A stretch of DNA of 64,000 nucleotides from CAYSUS01 sp964434165. Its GTDB lineage: Bacteria > Planctomycetota > Planctomycetia > Pirellulales > Thermoguttaceae. The notes below the pieces were generated by a model that ran no database searches, was not told the origin of the DNA, and saw only the letters and a program-made list of their open reading frames with translations. Below are positions 18,701 to 25,682 of the stretch, in pieces (the first letter of the stretch is position 1; each line of letters opens with the position of its first letter). The position numbers and the translations under genes are program-made. The stretch lies in contig CAYSUS010000016.1 in assembly GCA_964434165.1 (NCBI GenBank), positions 25,529-89,528 on the forward strand, written 5' to 3'.

Positions 18701-19501
18701 CGGGTCGAGCAGGGCCTCGACCATCGCGCGGCAGCTTGGGAAACGGTCCGCGGGATCCTTCGAGAGCGCCCGCGCCACGGCGGCCTTGTCCGCCTCGGGA
18801 AGCGGACCGAGGCGCGGTCTGGCGTTGAGGTGCTGGGCCGCCAGTTGGGCGGGCGTGCGACCCGGAAACGGCAGCACGCCCGTCAGCATCTCCTGGTAAA
18901 CGATGGCCAGGCTGTACTGATCGCTGTGCAGGCTCGGCCGCCCTTCATAGACCTCGGGCGAGGCGTAGATCGGCGTGAGACCTCCCATCAGCGACACCGT
19001 CGCGTCGTGGATGTCCTTGACCAGCCCGAAGTCGGCCACCTTGACGCGGCCGCCGAGGACCAGGAGGTTCTCGGGTTTCACGTCGAGGTGCTGGAGCGAG
19101 TAGTGCTCGCTCATGTAGTCCAGTGCGTCCGCCGCATCGCGGAGATAGACGAGCAGCTCGGCACGGCCGATGCCCGCCGCCCCCTGCTTCTTGCACTCCT
19201 CGAAGCGGTCTTTCAGGCTCTGGTCCGCCAGCTCGGTGATGATCACCAACTGGCCATCGACCACCTCGATCCGCTCCAACGAGAGGAGAAAGGGGTGGCG
19301 GACCTCCTTGATTCGGTTCAGGGCCTTCAGCTCGCACGCCGCCCGCTGCTCATCCAGGCAGCCGAAGACGAACTTCATCGCCTTGGTCAGACCGCCCGGC
19401 GCGTCCACCTTCCACACCTCGCCGTAGCCGCCGGCCCCGATGCGCTGCTTGAGCGTATAACCGGCGATCGGCTCGGGGGATCGGAGGACGGAAGATGGCA
19501 C
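15776..19501 (-). CDS. Serine/threonine protein kinase fused to a tubulin-like (Tubulin_2) domain
   Basis: A 1241-residue fusion. Residues 14-265 are a Hanks-type kinase with the main motifs intact: Gly loop GAGGYGEV (22-29), K43, E57, HLDVKPEN with D140, K142 and N145, DFG at 157-159 and SPE at 181-183. The HRD arginine is leucine, so it is not an RD kinase. A proline/alanine-rich linker runs from about 270 to 420. Residues from 423 match the tubulin-like family PF13809: LVVGVGG (427-433), LLIDSD (462-467) and CGGTGSGM at 584-591, the nucleotide-binding signature of FtsZ and tubulin. A long alpha-helical tail follows. No membrane segment is visible. The FHA-EAL gene lies 15 bp upstream on the same strand, so the kinase may phosphorylate its own tubulin-like part or partners read by FHA. 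Such fusions occur in planctomycetes; their role is not established to my knowledge. Confidence 0.9.
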   Translation of the reverse strand: MPSSVLRSPEPIAGYTLKQRIGAGGYGEVWKVDAPGGLTKAMKFVFGCLDEQRAACELKALNRIKEVRHPFLLSLERIEVVDGQLVIITELADQSLKDRFEECKKQGAAGIGRAELLVYLRDAADALDYMSEHYSLQHLDVKPENLLVLGGRVKVADFGLVKDIHDATVSLMGGLTPIYASPEVYEGRPSLHSDQYSLAIVYQEMLTGVLPFPGRTPAQLAAQHLNARPRLGPLPEADKAAVARALSKDPADRFPSCRAMVEALLDPGGARGSRPDPEPPTAEQGDTASLTGHATLSVEAIRQSGQPSDGQPADPSARHSKAVTSAASEDQDPFRAGLESLRTQTAPPLHRDEYSPTETYRGVADDSPHPPAAATPPRHGSAVHREATPGARPRDKASAASAAGAPAVINAEPIVVRPGEARFRPTLVVGVGGLAARVLRQFRGRLHDRFGRADALPAVQTLLIDSDAKACAAAARGDEATALGHADTVPAPLRAPHEYRNASRKLLGWLSRRWLYNIPRSLQTEGIRPLGRLALVDHAAQIVDRLRQMLKDVASPDAHYASARVLGLEPAEGPPRVFVVSSICGGTGSGMVLDLGYAIREILGEIGYDDAPSFVHGLLVYGTGRGPNEKQVAAANAHSLLTELSHCAAIGHPGDPALQLPASPAGTPAFDTTHLLHLGDELDESQFESGVEQLADYLFLNAATSSSAFFDRCRDDSLQCLRETGRPDLRTFGLRQVGTSQSGVLGTAMKLLARTIVERWLGRRQEPEQGGTKPGLGGPRPLPSKQTSPAEPPVDEEFEQHAARIGINREAFVEIAREVITVHLGAEPDEFFSELFNQFLDQAGNDGGGAGPSAAGLLRAIREALGLEAEDGESEAPNCEVRQPGIEAPIRRLGSPRAEAVGAWILKRVDAPDAGLPRARQAAGWFIARLRAIEQELRTSSQTLQTAVESFQNSLLDPRSTDRAHVKSWLSFGRVKREGPKLDEGWMQYAQARVEQLVLSAAILLARVIRAQVSQVGDRLADLQRELTHLADQFDVPSGWGGARRELGLSPAEEARQEIARALRARVGDMASSLESHLRESLLTPHGGLCGLLEHGAALRPKLVRSLRAESRTAVSRALNEIRVAGALAGGDSQEEDSRPFRECFEECRPRLMDCGGTRRLLIICPDDAVEATRREAAEAGLQPQPTVLPDASGVLLMCQEVERIGIDKAAQEIIEDRRDILEISGRVHTRVDIAWRKLTR

Positions 19502-19516
19502 GGTCGGCGCTTTCGT

Positions 19517-20695
19517 CTAGGTCTTGCGGAGGCGCAAGCCGGTGCCGGTCGAGTGGCTGCCGGCGTTGAGCCAGGCGTGCAGGGGCTTGGGACAGCCGTA
19601 GAAGTCCCCCTGCGCCAGGCGGCATCCGAGCTGGCGACATGCCTCGGCCTCGGGCTGCGTCTGGATCCCGGTGGCGATGATCTGACAGCCCAGCTTGCGG
19701 GCCGAGGCGACGACCGCTTCGACCTGGCGCTTGCGCTGCGGATTCTGGTCGATGCCGCTACTGAGCGTGGGCGCCAGCTCCAGGAAGTCCGGCCGCACCT
19801 CGGCGGTGCGCCCGGCGTCCAGCTCCGAGGCGCTGGAGCCGTCCTGCGAGATCCCGATGCCCATCTCGCGCATCTGGTGCCGAAGCCGGCAGGCGTAAGG
19901 ACTGTCGGAGACCGCGCTCTCCGGCATGCGCACGACGAGGCGCTGTCCCGGCGAGAGCGCGCCCCGCAGCCGCCCGACCGATTCGACCAGGCCGGCCGCG
20001 CCGATCTCCGACGAATGGAGCGAAACGAAGACGTCCAGTTCCCCCGGCAACACCGCCGCCTCTTCCACGGCCACGATCCTCCGCATCTGACGCAGCCGGG
20101 CGGTGAGCCGGCAATCGAGGGCCAGCACGGCCTGGCGCGCCGCAGGCATGTGGAGCTCGCGCAGGTCCTCGGTAATCGCTTCGTATCCGACGACCTTGCC
20201 CGTCTCCAGATCCACGAGCGGCTGGAACAGGCTCTCCACGCCGCGGTGCATCAGGGCCTCGTGCAGGCGGCGCACCTCGCGAATCATCTCCACGCCCGGA
20301 TCGCACGATGCGCCGAGATCGTCGGCCAATTGCATGACCTGGGTGGCGGCGCCTCGCGGGAACCGGGAGTGGCCGCAGAAGAAGTTGAACTCGACGTCGG
20401 CGACGAGAAGGATGTCGCCGTCGCTCAAGGGCGCCTCGTGAACCCGCTGCCCGTTGAGGAACGTGCCGTTGGTGCTGCCCAGGTCCTTCACCCGGTAGGT
20501 GTCGCCTTCGACCACGATGACCGCGTGCTCGCGCGAGACCCGCGTGGACTGCAAAGGCAGGTTGGTGGACTCGTTGCGGCCGATCGAAAAGGGCGTCTGT
20601 TCCAGGGGGACCTGCTCCGGAGGACCGCCGTCGGTGGGATAGTACTCCAGCCAGGGCTGGCCCACGGCAGGCTCGTGCATCAGTTGCGTTTGCAT
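19517..20695 (-). CDS. FHA domain protein with degenerate EAL domain
   Basis: About 392 residues. The N-terminal FHA domain carries the phosphothreonine-binding signature: FSIGRNES, STRVSREHAVIVVEG, then VKDLGSTNGTFLNGQRV. The C-terminal half is EAL-like (LFQPLVDLETGKVVGYEAI), but key phosphodiesterase residues are changed: EAL reads EAI, the metal-binding Asn strand reads VFVSLHSSE, the DDFG region reads ISQDGSS, and the EGVE motif reads TGIQT. It is therefore probably a c-di-GMP sensor or scaffold, not an enzyme. Start: ATG 20695 places the usual short tail before FHA; an in-frame ATG at 20842 is possible because the promoter lies at 20878-20886. Separated by 15 bp from the kinase-tubulin gene, so they form an operon in which FHA could read phosphorylation by that kinase. 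Confidence 0.85.
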   Translation of the reverse strand: MQTQLMHEPAVGQPWLEYYPTDGGPPEQVPLEQTPFSIGRNESTNLPLQSTRVSREHAVIVVEGDTYRVKDLGSTNGTFLNGQRVHEAPLSDGDILLVADVEFNFFCGHSRFPRGAATQVMQLADDLGASCDPGVEMIREVRRLHEALMHRGVESLFQPLVDLETGKVVGYEAITEDLRELHMPAARQAVLALDCRLTARLRQMRRIVAVEEAAVLPGELDVFVSLHSSEIGAAGLVESVGRLRGALSPGQRLVVRMPESAVSDSPYACRLRHQMREMGIGISQDGSSASELDAGRTAEVRPDFLELAPTLSSGIDQNPQRKRQVEAVVASARKLGCQIIATGIQTQPEAEACRQLGCRLAQGDFYGCPKPLHAWLNAGSHSTGTGLRLRKT

Positions 20696-20877
20696 AACGT
20701 CCAACCAGTCGGCCCGGTCGCGCCGGCGGCAAACGAGGGGGTGCGGTGCGGCCCCACCGCCCGCGGCGTCTGTAGCGCTCCCGATGTTCGAGACGAGGTG
20801 CTCCGCGGCATGCCTGCGCCCCCGCCGCTCCAGCGTGTTCATCCTGGAGATCCGCGGGACGGGCGCATCGCACCAAA

Positions 20878-20886
20878 AGTATAGCA
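20878..20886 (-). promoter_or_regulatory. Extended -10 promoter of the FHA-EAL/kinase operon
   Basis: On the minus strand TGCTATACT is an extended -10 box (TGn plus TATACT). No good -35 is visible 16-18 bp upstream, which extended -10 promoters tolerate. The predicted start site is near 20871. The remaining stretch 20696-21105 between the divergent coding regions shows no other gene. Confidence 0.5.
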
Positions 20887-21105
20887 TAGCTCCCGACCCC
20901 CGCTCGCTCGGGGGCGGCCCGAGAGGCCGCGGGGGCGCGGGGAACCGGCAGGCCGACGGCCGGCGGTCCCATGCGCCGAGCCCCGGGCCGGCTTTGAGCT
21001 AGACTTGTCGAGGGCCCGCCGCGCGCCGCCGCGCCGATTCGGGGGTCGTGCGCGTCGGCTGCGCTGCTGAGGACACCCCCTCCGCATTCCGGAGACGACT
21101 CGACC

Positions 21106-22512
21106 ATGGGCGGTTCCGCCAAGCCGCGACGCTTGCAGGTGCTGATCCTGTCGGACGACCGCAGGACGCTCCGGCATCTCTCCAGGTTTCTCGGGGCCCT
21201 GGCCTACGACGTGCGGCAGGTGACCGCCGTGGAGCATGCGGTGGCGGTGCTTCAATGCCGCCCCCCAGACTTCCTGATCGTCGATTCCGAGGCGATCGCC
21301 CGGAGCGGCCGCGACCTGTCCCGGCTGGCAGGCCAGCCTACCGCGCTGACCCGCGCGTTCACGTTCCTGATCCTCGACAAGCCCGACCTCGAGGTGGTCA
21401 CCCAGGCCATCGAGGCCGGCATCGACGACTTCCTCGCCAAGCCGATCGTGTATGCCGAGCTGCTGGTCCGCCTCCGCGCCGGCGCCCGCGTGTTGGAGTT
21501 CGAACGTCGGTTGCGGGACCAGGCCGACGTCGATCCGCACACCGGTCTGCCCAACCGGCACGTCCTCGAGGAGCGGATCCGCAAGGAGCTGGCCCAGCCG
21601 AGCCCCGACCGCAACCCGCCCGCTTGCGCGCTTATCGATGTGGACTTCCTCGGCCAGATCAACGACGCGCGGGGTTGGGCGGCGGGCGATCGCGTCATTC
21701 GCGCGGTGGCCGGGGACCTGTTCCCGCTCTGCTCCTCGCCCCACTTGCTGGCTTCCCTGGGAGGCGGCCGCTTCGCGGCCCTGCTCGCGGACACGACCGT
21801 CGAGGGAGCCGCCCAGTGGGCCGAGCGCGCGGCCGGCCTGGTGGCCGACGCCGAGATCGACCTGGACGGCGAGCCGATGCGCGCGACCGCCAGCTTCGGC
21901 GTCGCGGCGCCGGCTGACGACGACCGGTCTCCCGACGCGCTGCTGGAGCGGGCCGAGCGGGCCCTCGTCATGGCCAAGCACTCGGGCCGCAACTGCGTGG
22001 CGACCTACGGCCAGTTCGACGAGGAGTCGGCCCTGTGGGCCGACCTGGCCGCGCCCGGCAAGATGTTCGAACGGACCGTGGCCCGCGACGTGATGCAGCC
22101 CTGCACGCTCGTGCTCCGCGCCCGCCAGACCGTGGAGCAGGCCGCCGCGATGTTCCACCGCACCGGCCTGGGCGAGCTGCCCGTGGTGGACAACGACGGG
22201 CGCGTGGTGGGAATCGTCACCGAGGAGGCCGTCCTCGATCAACCCTCCGGCGAGGCCTCCTACGCCCGCGTGGCCGAGATCATGGATCCCGACGTGGCCG
22301 CCTACGATGAGGACACGCCGCTGGCCACGCTCATCGAGTTCCTCACCCAGGGCTCGCAGTCGCTGGCCGTGATCGTCAGCGGCGGAAGACCGACCGGCAT
22401 CGTCAGCTCGTCGGGGCTGGCCGTGCTCAGCGAGCCGCTCAACGCCGAGACCTTCGCCCACGTGGGACGCTACTCGGCGGGCAGCGAATACCTGCTGGTC
22501 CGCGATCTCTGA
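21106..22512 (+). CDS. Response regulator with degenerate GGDEF domain and two CBS domains
   Basis: A 468-residue soluble signalling protein. The receiver domain (9-130) keeps the acidic pair D17/D18, phosphoacceptor D60 (FLIVDSE) and K112 (LAKPI). The GGDEF-like domain begins at DPHTGLPNR (143) and keeps ALIDVDFLGQIND, but the signature reads SLGGGRF (217-223), so the second metal-binding acid is lost and cyclase activity is unlikely. Two CBS motifs follow, 328-378 (VMQPCTLVLRARQTVEQAA, ELPVVDNDGRVVGIVT) and 390-440, which usually bind adenine nucleotides. It is divergent from the FHA-EAL/kinase-tubulin operon. The neighbourhood suggests a joint pathway integrating phosphorylation, c-di-GMP and adenylate signals, but that is inference. 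No cognate histidine kinase is nearby. Confidence 0.88.
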   Translation: MGGSAKPRRLQVLILSDDRRTLRHLSRFLGALAYDVRQVTAVEHAVAVLQCRPPDFLIVDSEAIARSGRDLSRLAGQPTALTRAFTFLILDKPDLEVVTQAIEAGIDDFLAKPIVYAELLVRLRAGARVLEFERRLRDQADVDPHTGLPNRHVLEERIRKELAQPSPDRNPPACALIDVDFLGQINDARGWAAGDRVIRAVAGDLFPLCSSPHLLASLGGGRFAALLADTTVEGAAQWAERAAGLVADAEIDLDGEPMRATASFGVAAPADDDRSPDALLERAERALVMAKHSGRNCVATYGQFDEESALWADLAAPGKMFERTVARDVMQPCTLVLRARQTVEQAAAMFHRTGLGELPVVDNDGRVVGIVTEEAVLDQPSGEASYARVAEIMDPDVAAYDEDTPLATLIEFLTQGSQSLAVIVSGGRPTGIVSSSGLAVLSEPLNAETFAHVGRYSAGSEYLLVRDL

Positions 22513-22517
22513 ATCGC

Positions 22518-22634
22518 CTTGCGCGATTCCCGGGAAACGGGAAAGGGGTTGGGACCCTTCTGTGCGAAGCACCCTGTGGGCCGTACCGGCACAAGGGCCC
22601 CGCGGCCTCTTCCCTCCCAGGATCGCGCACGGCC
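22518..22634. repeat. Imperfect palindromic intergenic element (copy B)
   Basis: Starts 5 bp after the stop of the response-regulator gene. The left end (CCTTGCGCGATTCCCGGGAA) and reverse-complemented right end (GGCCGTGCGCGATCCTGGGA) form an imperfect inverted repeat. The centre reads GTGCGAAGCACCCTGTGGGC, matching the cores at 30652 and 55658 and more loosely 15661. No coding sequence. Confidence 0.6.
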
Positions 22635-22744
22635 GTTTCGCCCACCGACGGCCCTCCGTGCCCCGGCGGTGCGGGCTATACTGGGATCGGTGACCCGCCC
22701 GCAGGGCGGCCCCTCGCCGCTCCGATCCAGTCGCCAGGCAAGCC

Positions 22745-23770
22745 ATGCCCGACGATCCGCAAACGCCACCGGCCGCCGCGCGCCGCCGCACGCTCGACGC
22801 GGCGAAGACCGTCTCGCTGGTCATCCCCTGCTACAACGAGACGGGCGTGCTGCCGGCCCTCTTCGATCGGGTCTCGGCGGCGGCCCGGCAGTGGCCCGCG
22901 GCCGTGGAGGTCGTGCTGGTGGACGACGGCTCGACCGACGGCACGTGGGAGGCCATCGAGGAGGCCCACCGCCGCGACGCCCGCTTCCGCGGCGTGCGCC
23001 TGTCGCGCAACTTCGGCCACCAGACGGCCCTGTGGACCGGCCTGAAGCACGCCACGGGCGACCTGGTCGCCGTGCTCGACGCCGACCTCCAGGACCCGCC
23101 GGAGGTCCTCCCCCGCCTGTTCGCCGAGTGGGAGCAGGGCTGCGACGTGGCGTACGCCGTGCGCACCAAGCGCAAGGAAGGGCTGCTGATGCGAACCGCC
23201 TACAGCGCCTTCTACCGCTTGCTCGCCTTCCTCTCCAACGTGCCCATCCCTCTCGACAGCGGCGATTTCTGCGTCATGGACCGCCGCGTCGTGCGCGCGA
23301 TGCTCCGCACCGCCGAGATGGACCCGTTCGTGCGCGGCATCCGCGCGTGGGTCGGCTTCCGGCAGAAGGGCGTGCCGTACGAGCGCGACGCCCGGGCCGG
23401 GGGCGAGGCCAAGTACACGCTGCGCAAGCTCGCGCGCCTGGCCGTCGGCGGAATCCTCAGCTTCTCCACGCGGCCGCTCCGCATCGCGGCCTGGCTGGGG
23501 CTGGGCGTTTCACTCCTTTCCTTCGCGTTCGCCGTGTTCACGCTCCTCCAGCGGATCTTCGCCGCCCAGTTCGCCAAGATCGGCCTGGAGCCGGTGCCGG
23601 GCTTCGCCACCATCGTTTGCGCCATCTTCTTCCTCGGGGGCGTGCAGCTCGTCTGCCTGGGCATCCTCGGCGAGTACGTCGGCCGGATCTACGAGAACGT
23701 CAAGGGCCGGCCGCAGTCGGTGATCGATTGCACGCTGGGCTTCGACGCGCGCGGGGAGCACGGCCCATGA
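22745..23770 (+). CDS. Family 2 glycosyltransferase, polyprenyl-phosphate glycosyltransferase (DPM1/GtrB type)
   Basis: A 341-residue inner-membrane enzyme that transfers a sugar to a polyprenyl phosphate carrier, judging from its family. The GT-A core shows VSLVIPCYNE, LVDDGSTDGTW, LSRNFGHQTALWTG and the metal-binding DADLQDPPE. PLDSGDFCVMDRR and RGIRAWVGFRQ continue the typical ArnC/GtrB pattern. Two C-terminal transmembrane helices follow (IAAWLGLGVSLLSFAFAVFTLL and FATIVCAIFFLGGVQLVCLGILGEYVGRIY). The stop overlaps the ATG of the next gene (ATGA), so the FAD protein is translationally coupled. The pair fits synthesis of a cell-surface polysaccharide or glycolipid. The sugar is not predictable. 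Confidence 0.92.
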   Translation: MPDDPQTPPAAARRRTLDAAKTVSLVIPCYNETGVLPALFDRVSAAARQWPAAVEVVLVDDGSTDGTWEAIEEAHRRDARFRGVRLSRNFGHQTALWTGLKHATGDLVAVLDADLQDPPEVLPRLFAEWEQGCDVAYAVRTKRKEGLLMRTAYSAFYRLLAFLSNVPIPLDSGDFCVMDRRVVRAMLRTAEMDPFVRGIRAWVGFRQKGVPYERDARAGGEAKYTLRKLARLAVGGILSFSTRPLRIAAWLGLGVSLLSFAFAVFTLLQRIFAAQFAKIGLEPVPGFATIVCAIFFLGGVQLVCLGILGEYVGRIYENVKGRPQSVIDCTLGFDARGEHGP

Positions 23771-25116
23771 AGGTCGCCGTCCTCGGCGCCGGCGCCACGG
23801 GCCTGGCCGCGGCCTACCTGCTCGCCCGGGCCGGCGCGAAAGTCACCCTGCTCGAGGCCTCGTCCCGTGCGGGCGGCCTGTTGGCCACGTTCGACGCCGG
23901 CGAAGGACACCGCCTGGAGCATTACTACCACCACTTCTTCACGCACGACGCCGAGATCCACTGGCTGCTAGGCGCGCTGGGCCTGGCCGACCGCATCCTT
24001 GACCGCCCCACCACCATGGCGGTTTACCGCTCCGGCCGGTCCTGGCCCTTCTGCGGAGCGCGGGACCTGCTCCGGTTCCGCGCGATCGGGCTGGCCGCGC
24101 GTTTTCGGTTCGGATTCAGCTCGCTCTTGTTGAGCTACCTGGGGCGCTACGCGCGGTGCGAGGACCGGCCCTGCCTGGAGTGGTTCGGCCGCGTCGCTGG
24201 ACGCCAGGCCACAGACGCCATCTGGCGCCCGCTTCTGGAAATCAAGTTCGGCCCCGCCGCCGAGCGGATCCCGCTGGCCTGGATGGCCGGACGCCTGCGC
24301 CAGCGGGCCCGGTCGCGCAAGCTCGGCGGCGAGCGCCTCGGCTACCTCGAGGGCAGCCTCCAAGTGCTCGTCGACCGGCTGGTCGAAGCGCTGGGGCGCC
24401 TCGGCGTCGAGCTCCGTCTCGATTCGCCGACCGACCGGCTCCTGGTCGAACACGGAAGTGTGACCGGGGCGCACACACCCCACGGCGAAGTCCGCGCCGA
24501 CGCCGTGCTCGCCACGGTCCCCACGCCGATCCTCGCCCGGCTGGTGCGCCCCCATCTGCCGACCTACGCCGACGAGCTCCAGCGGATCGAGTACCTCGGC
24601 GCAATCTGCACGATCCTCGCGACGCGCCAGCCGCTCACCAAGGCCTACTGGACCAACGTGACGGAGCCGGGCTTCGACTTCGGCGGCGTGATCGAGCAGA
24701 CCCGCTTCGTTCCGCCCGAGCACTATGGTGGCCGGCATCTGACCTACCTGTCGCGGTATCTCTCCACGGACGATCCGCTGTGGTCGCGCGGCGACGCGGA
24801 CCTCCTGGACCGGCAGCTCGACCAGCTCGGCCGCATGCTGGGCCGGCCGGTCGCGCCGCTTCTCATCGACTCTTGGATCTTCAGGGCGCGCCACGCGGCC
24901 ACGCTGACCGACCTGGGCTTTCACCGGCGCATCCCCGCCATGCGCAGCCCGCTGCACGGCCTCTTCGTGGCCTCCATGCCGCACATCTACCCGGACGAGC
25001 GGAGCGTGAACAACAGCATCCGCGTGGCCGCCGAGGCCGTGCGCGTGTTGGGCCTGGCCGGGGCCGCTGACCTGGTGCCCCGGGGCTTGAGCCTGGCGGG
25101 CAAGTACGGGCAGTGA
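23767..25116 (+). CDS. FAD-dependent amine-oxidase-like oxidoreductase (protoporphyrinogen oxidase/UDP-galactopyranose mutase-like)
   Basis: A 449-residue flavoprotein. The Rossmann motif KVAVLGAGATGLAAAYLLARAG opens the protein and is followed by VTLLEASSRAGGLLATF, the GG doublet motif of the amine oxidase/NAD(P)-binding family. GYLEGSLQVLVDRLVEALG and the final FVASMPHIYPDERSVNNSIR are typical of the planctomycete and proteobacterial proteins that accompany polyprenyl-phosphate glycosyltransferases. The ATG at 23767 overlaps the upstream stop codon. It probably rearranges or oxidises a lipid-linked or nucleotide sugar in the same pathway as the glycosyltransferase, but no substrate residues can be named. 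Haem biosynthesis is less likely because no hem gene is near. Confidence 0.85.
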   Translation: MKVAVLGAGATGLAAAYLLARAGAKVTLLEASSRAGGLLATFDAGEGHRLEHYYHHFFTHDAEIHWLLGALGLADRILDRPTTMAVYRSGRSWPFCGARDLLRFRAIGLAARFRFGFSSLLLSYLGRYARCEDRPCLEWFGRVAGRQATDAIWRPLLEIKFGPAAERIPLAWMAGRLRQRARSRKLGGERLGYLEGSLQVLVDRLVEALGRLGVELRLDSPTDRLLVEHGSVTGAHTPHGEVRADAVLATVPTPILARLVRPHLPTYADELQRIEYLGAICTILATRQPLTKAYWTNVTEPGFDFGGVIEQTRFVPPEHYGGRHLTYLSRYLSTDDPLWSRGDADLLDRQLDQLGRMLGRPVAPLLIDSWIFRARHAATLTDLGFHRRIPAMRSPLHGLFVASMPHIYPDERSVNNSIRVAAEAVRVLGLAGAADLVPRGLSLAGKYGQ

Positions 25117-25682
25117 GATCCGTGGGCGTCTCGCAAGTCGCTCGTCGGCAAGGCGCCCGATTCCCCTCTTTCGACGGGTTGGATCGGCAAGAATTCCCGC
25201 CTGGAGAAGGGTACGATCGCGCGAAAAGCCCGCCTGACGAGGGGGTTGTGCGCGCCCGTTCGCGCGCCCGCGGCGCCGGCCGCGCCTGGCTGGATCGAGA
25301 CCGCTAATCGGCTGTGCTTCAAAGCTTTGCGCTGAGGGCCTCGGCCCACGGGGCCCGTGGGTTTTGGTCAGCAGGTTTGAGTTTCTCCAGCTCGAAGCCT
25401 TCGATCCCCGCCCCCTGCCACCCGACCGTGGCAGTGCGTCCGCGCCCCGCGGAGGCCGGGAGGGCGCGAGACGGGTCGCGGCCGTTCCGGCGAGCCGGTC
25501 GAGTGGAGGCAGGGTAAGTCGGCAGGACATGATCGGAGTAGCGAGAAATCCCCGTTTGGAGTTGCGCATGGGGCGCAACCGTGCATACTCGCCAGCCTAC
25601 CCGACTCCAACGAGAAGGGCGACGGCATTTTTGAACACTCTTTCGGATGGGTGGTTTTGCGCTAGTGAGGTCCCGCAACGCC
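25117..25682. other. 566-bp stretch without a recognisable gene
   Basis: Lies between the FAD oxidoreductase and the convergent PmoA-like gene. Short frames are open in several phases, but none shows protein motifs or codon use like neighbouring genes. The GC content drops around 25620-25650. I see no tRNA, terminator with a T-run, or repeat-family copy. Confidence 0.5.
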
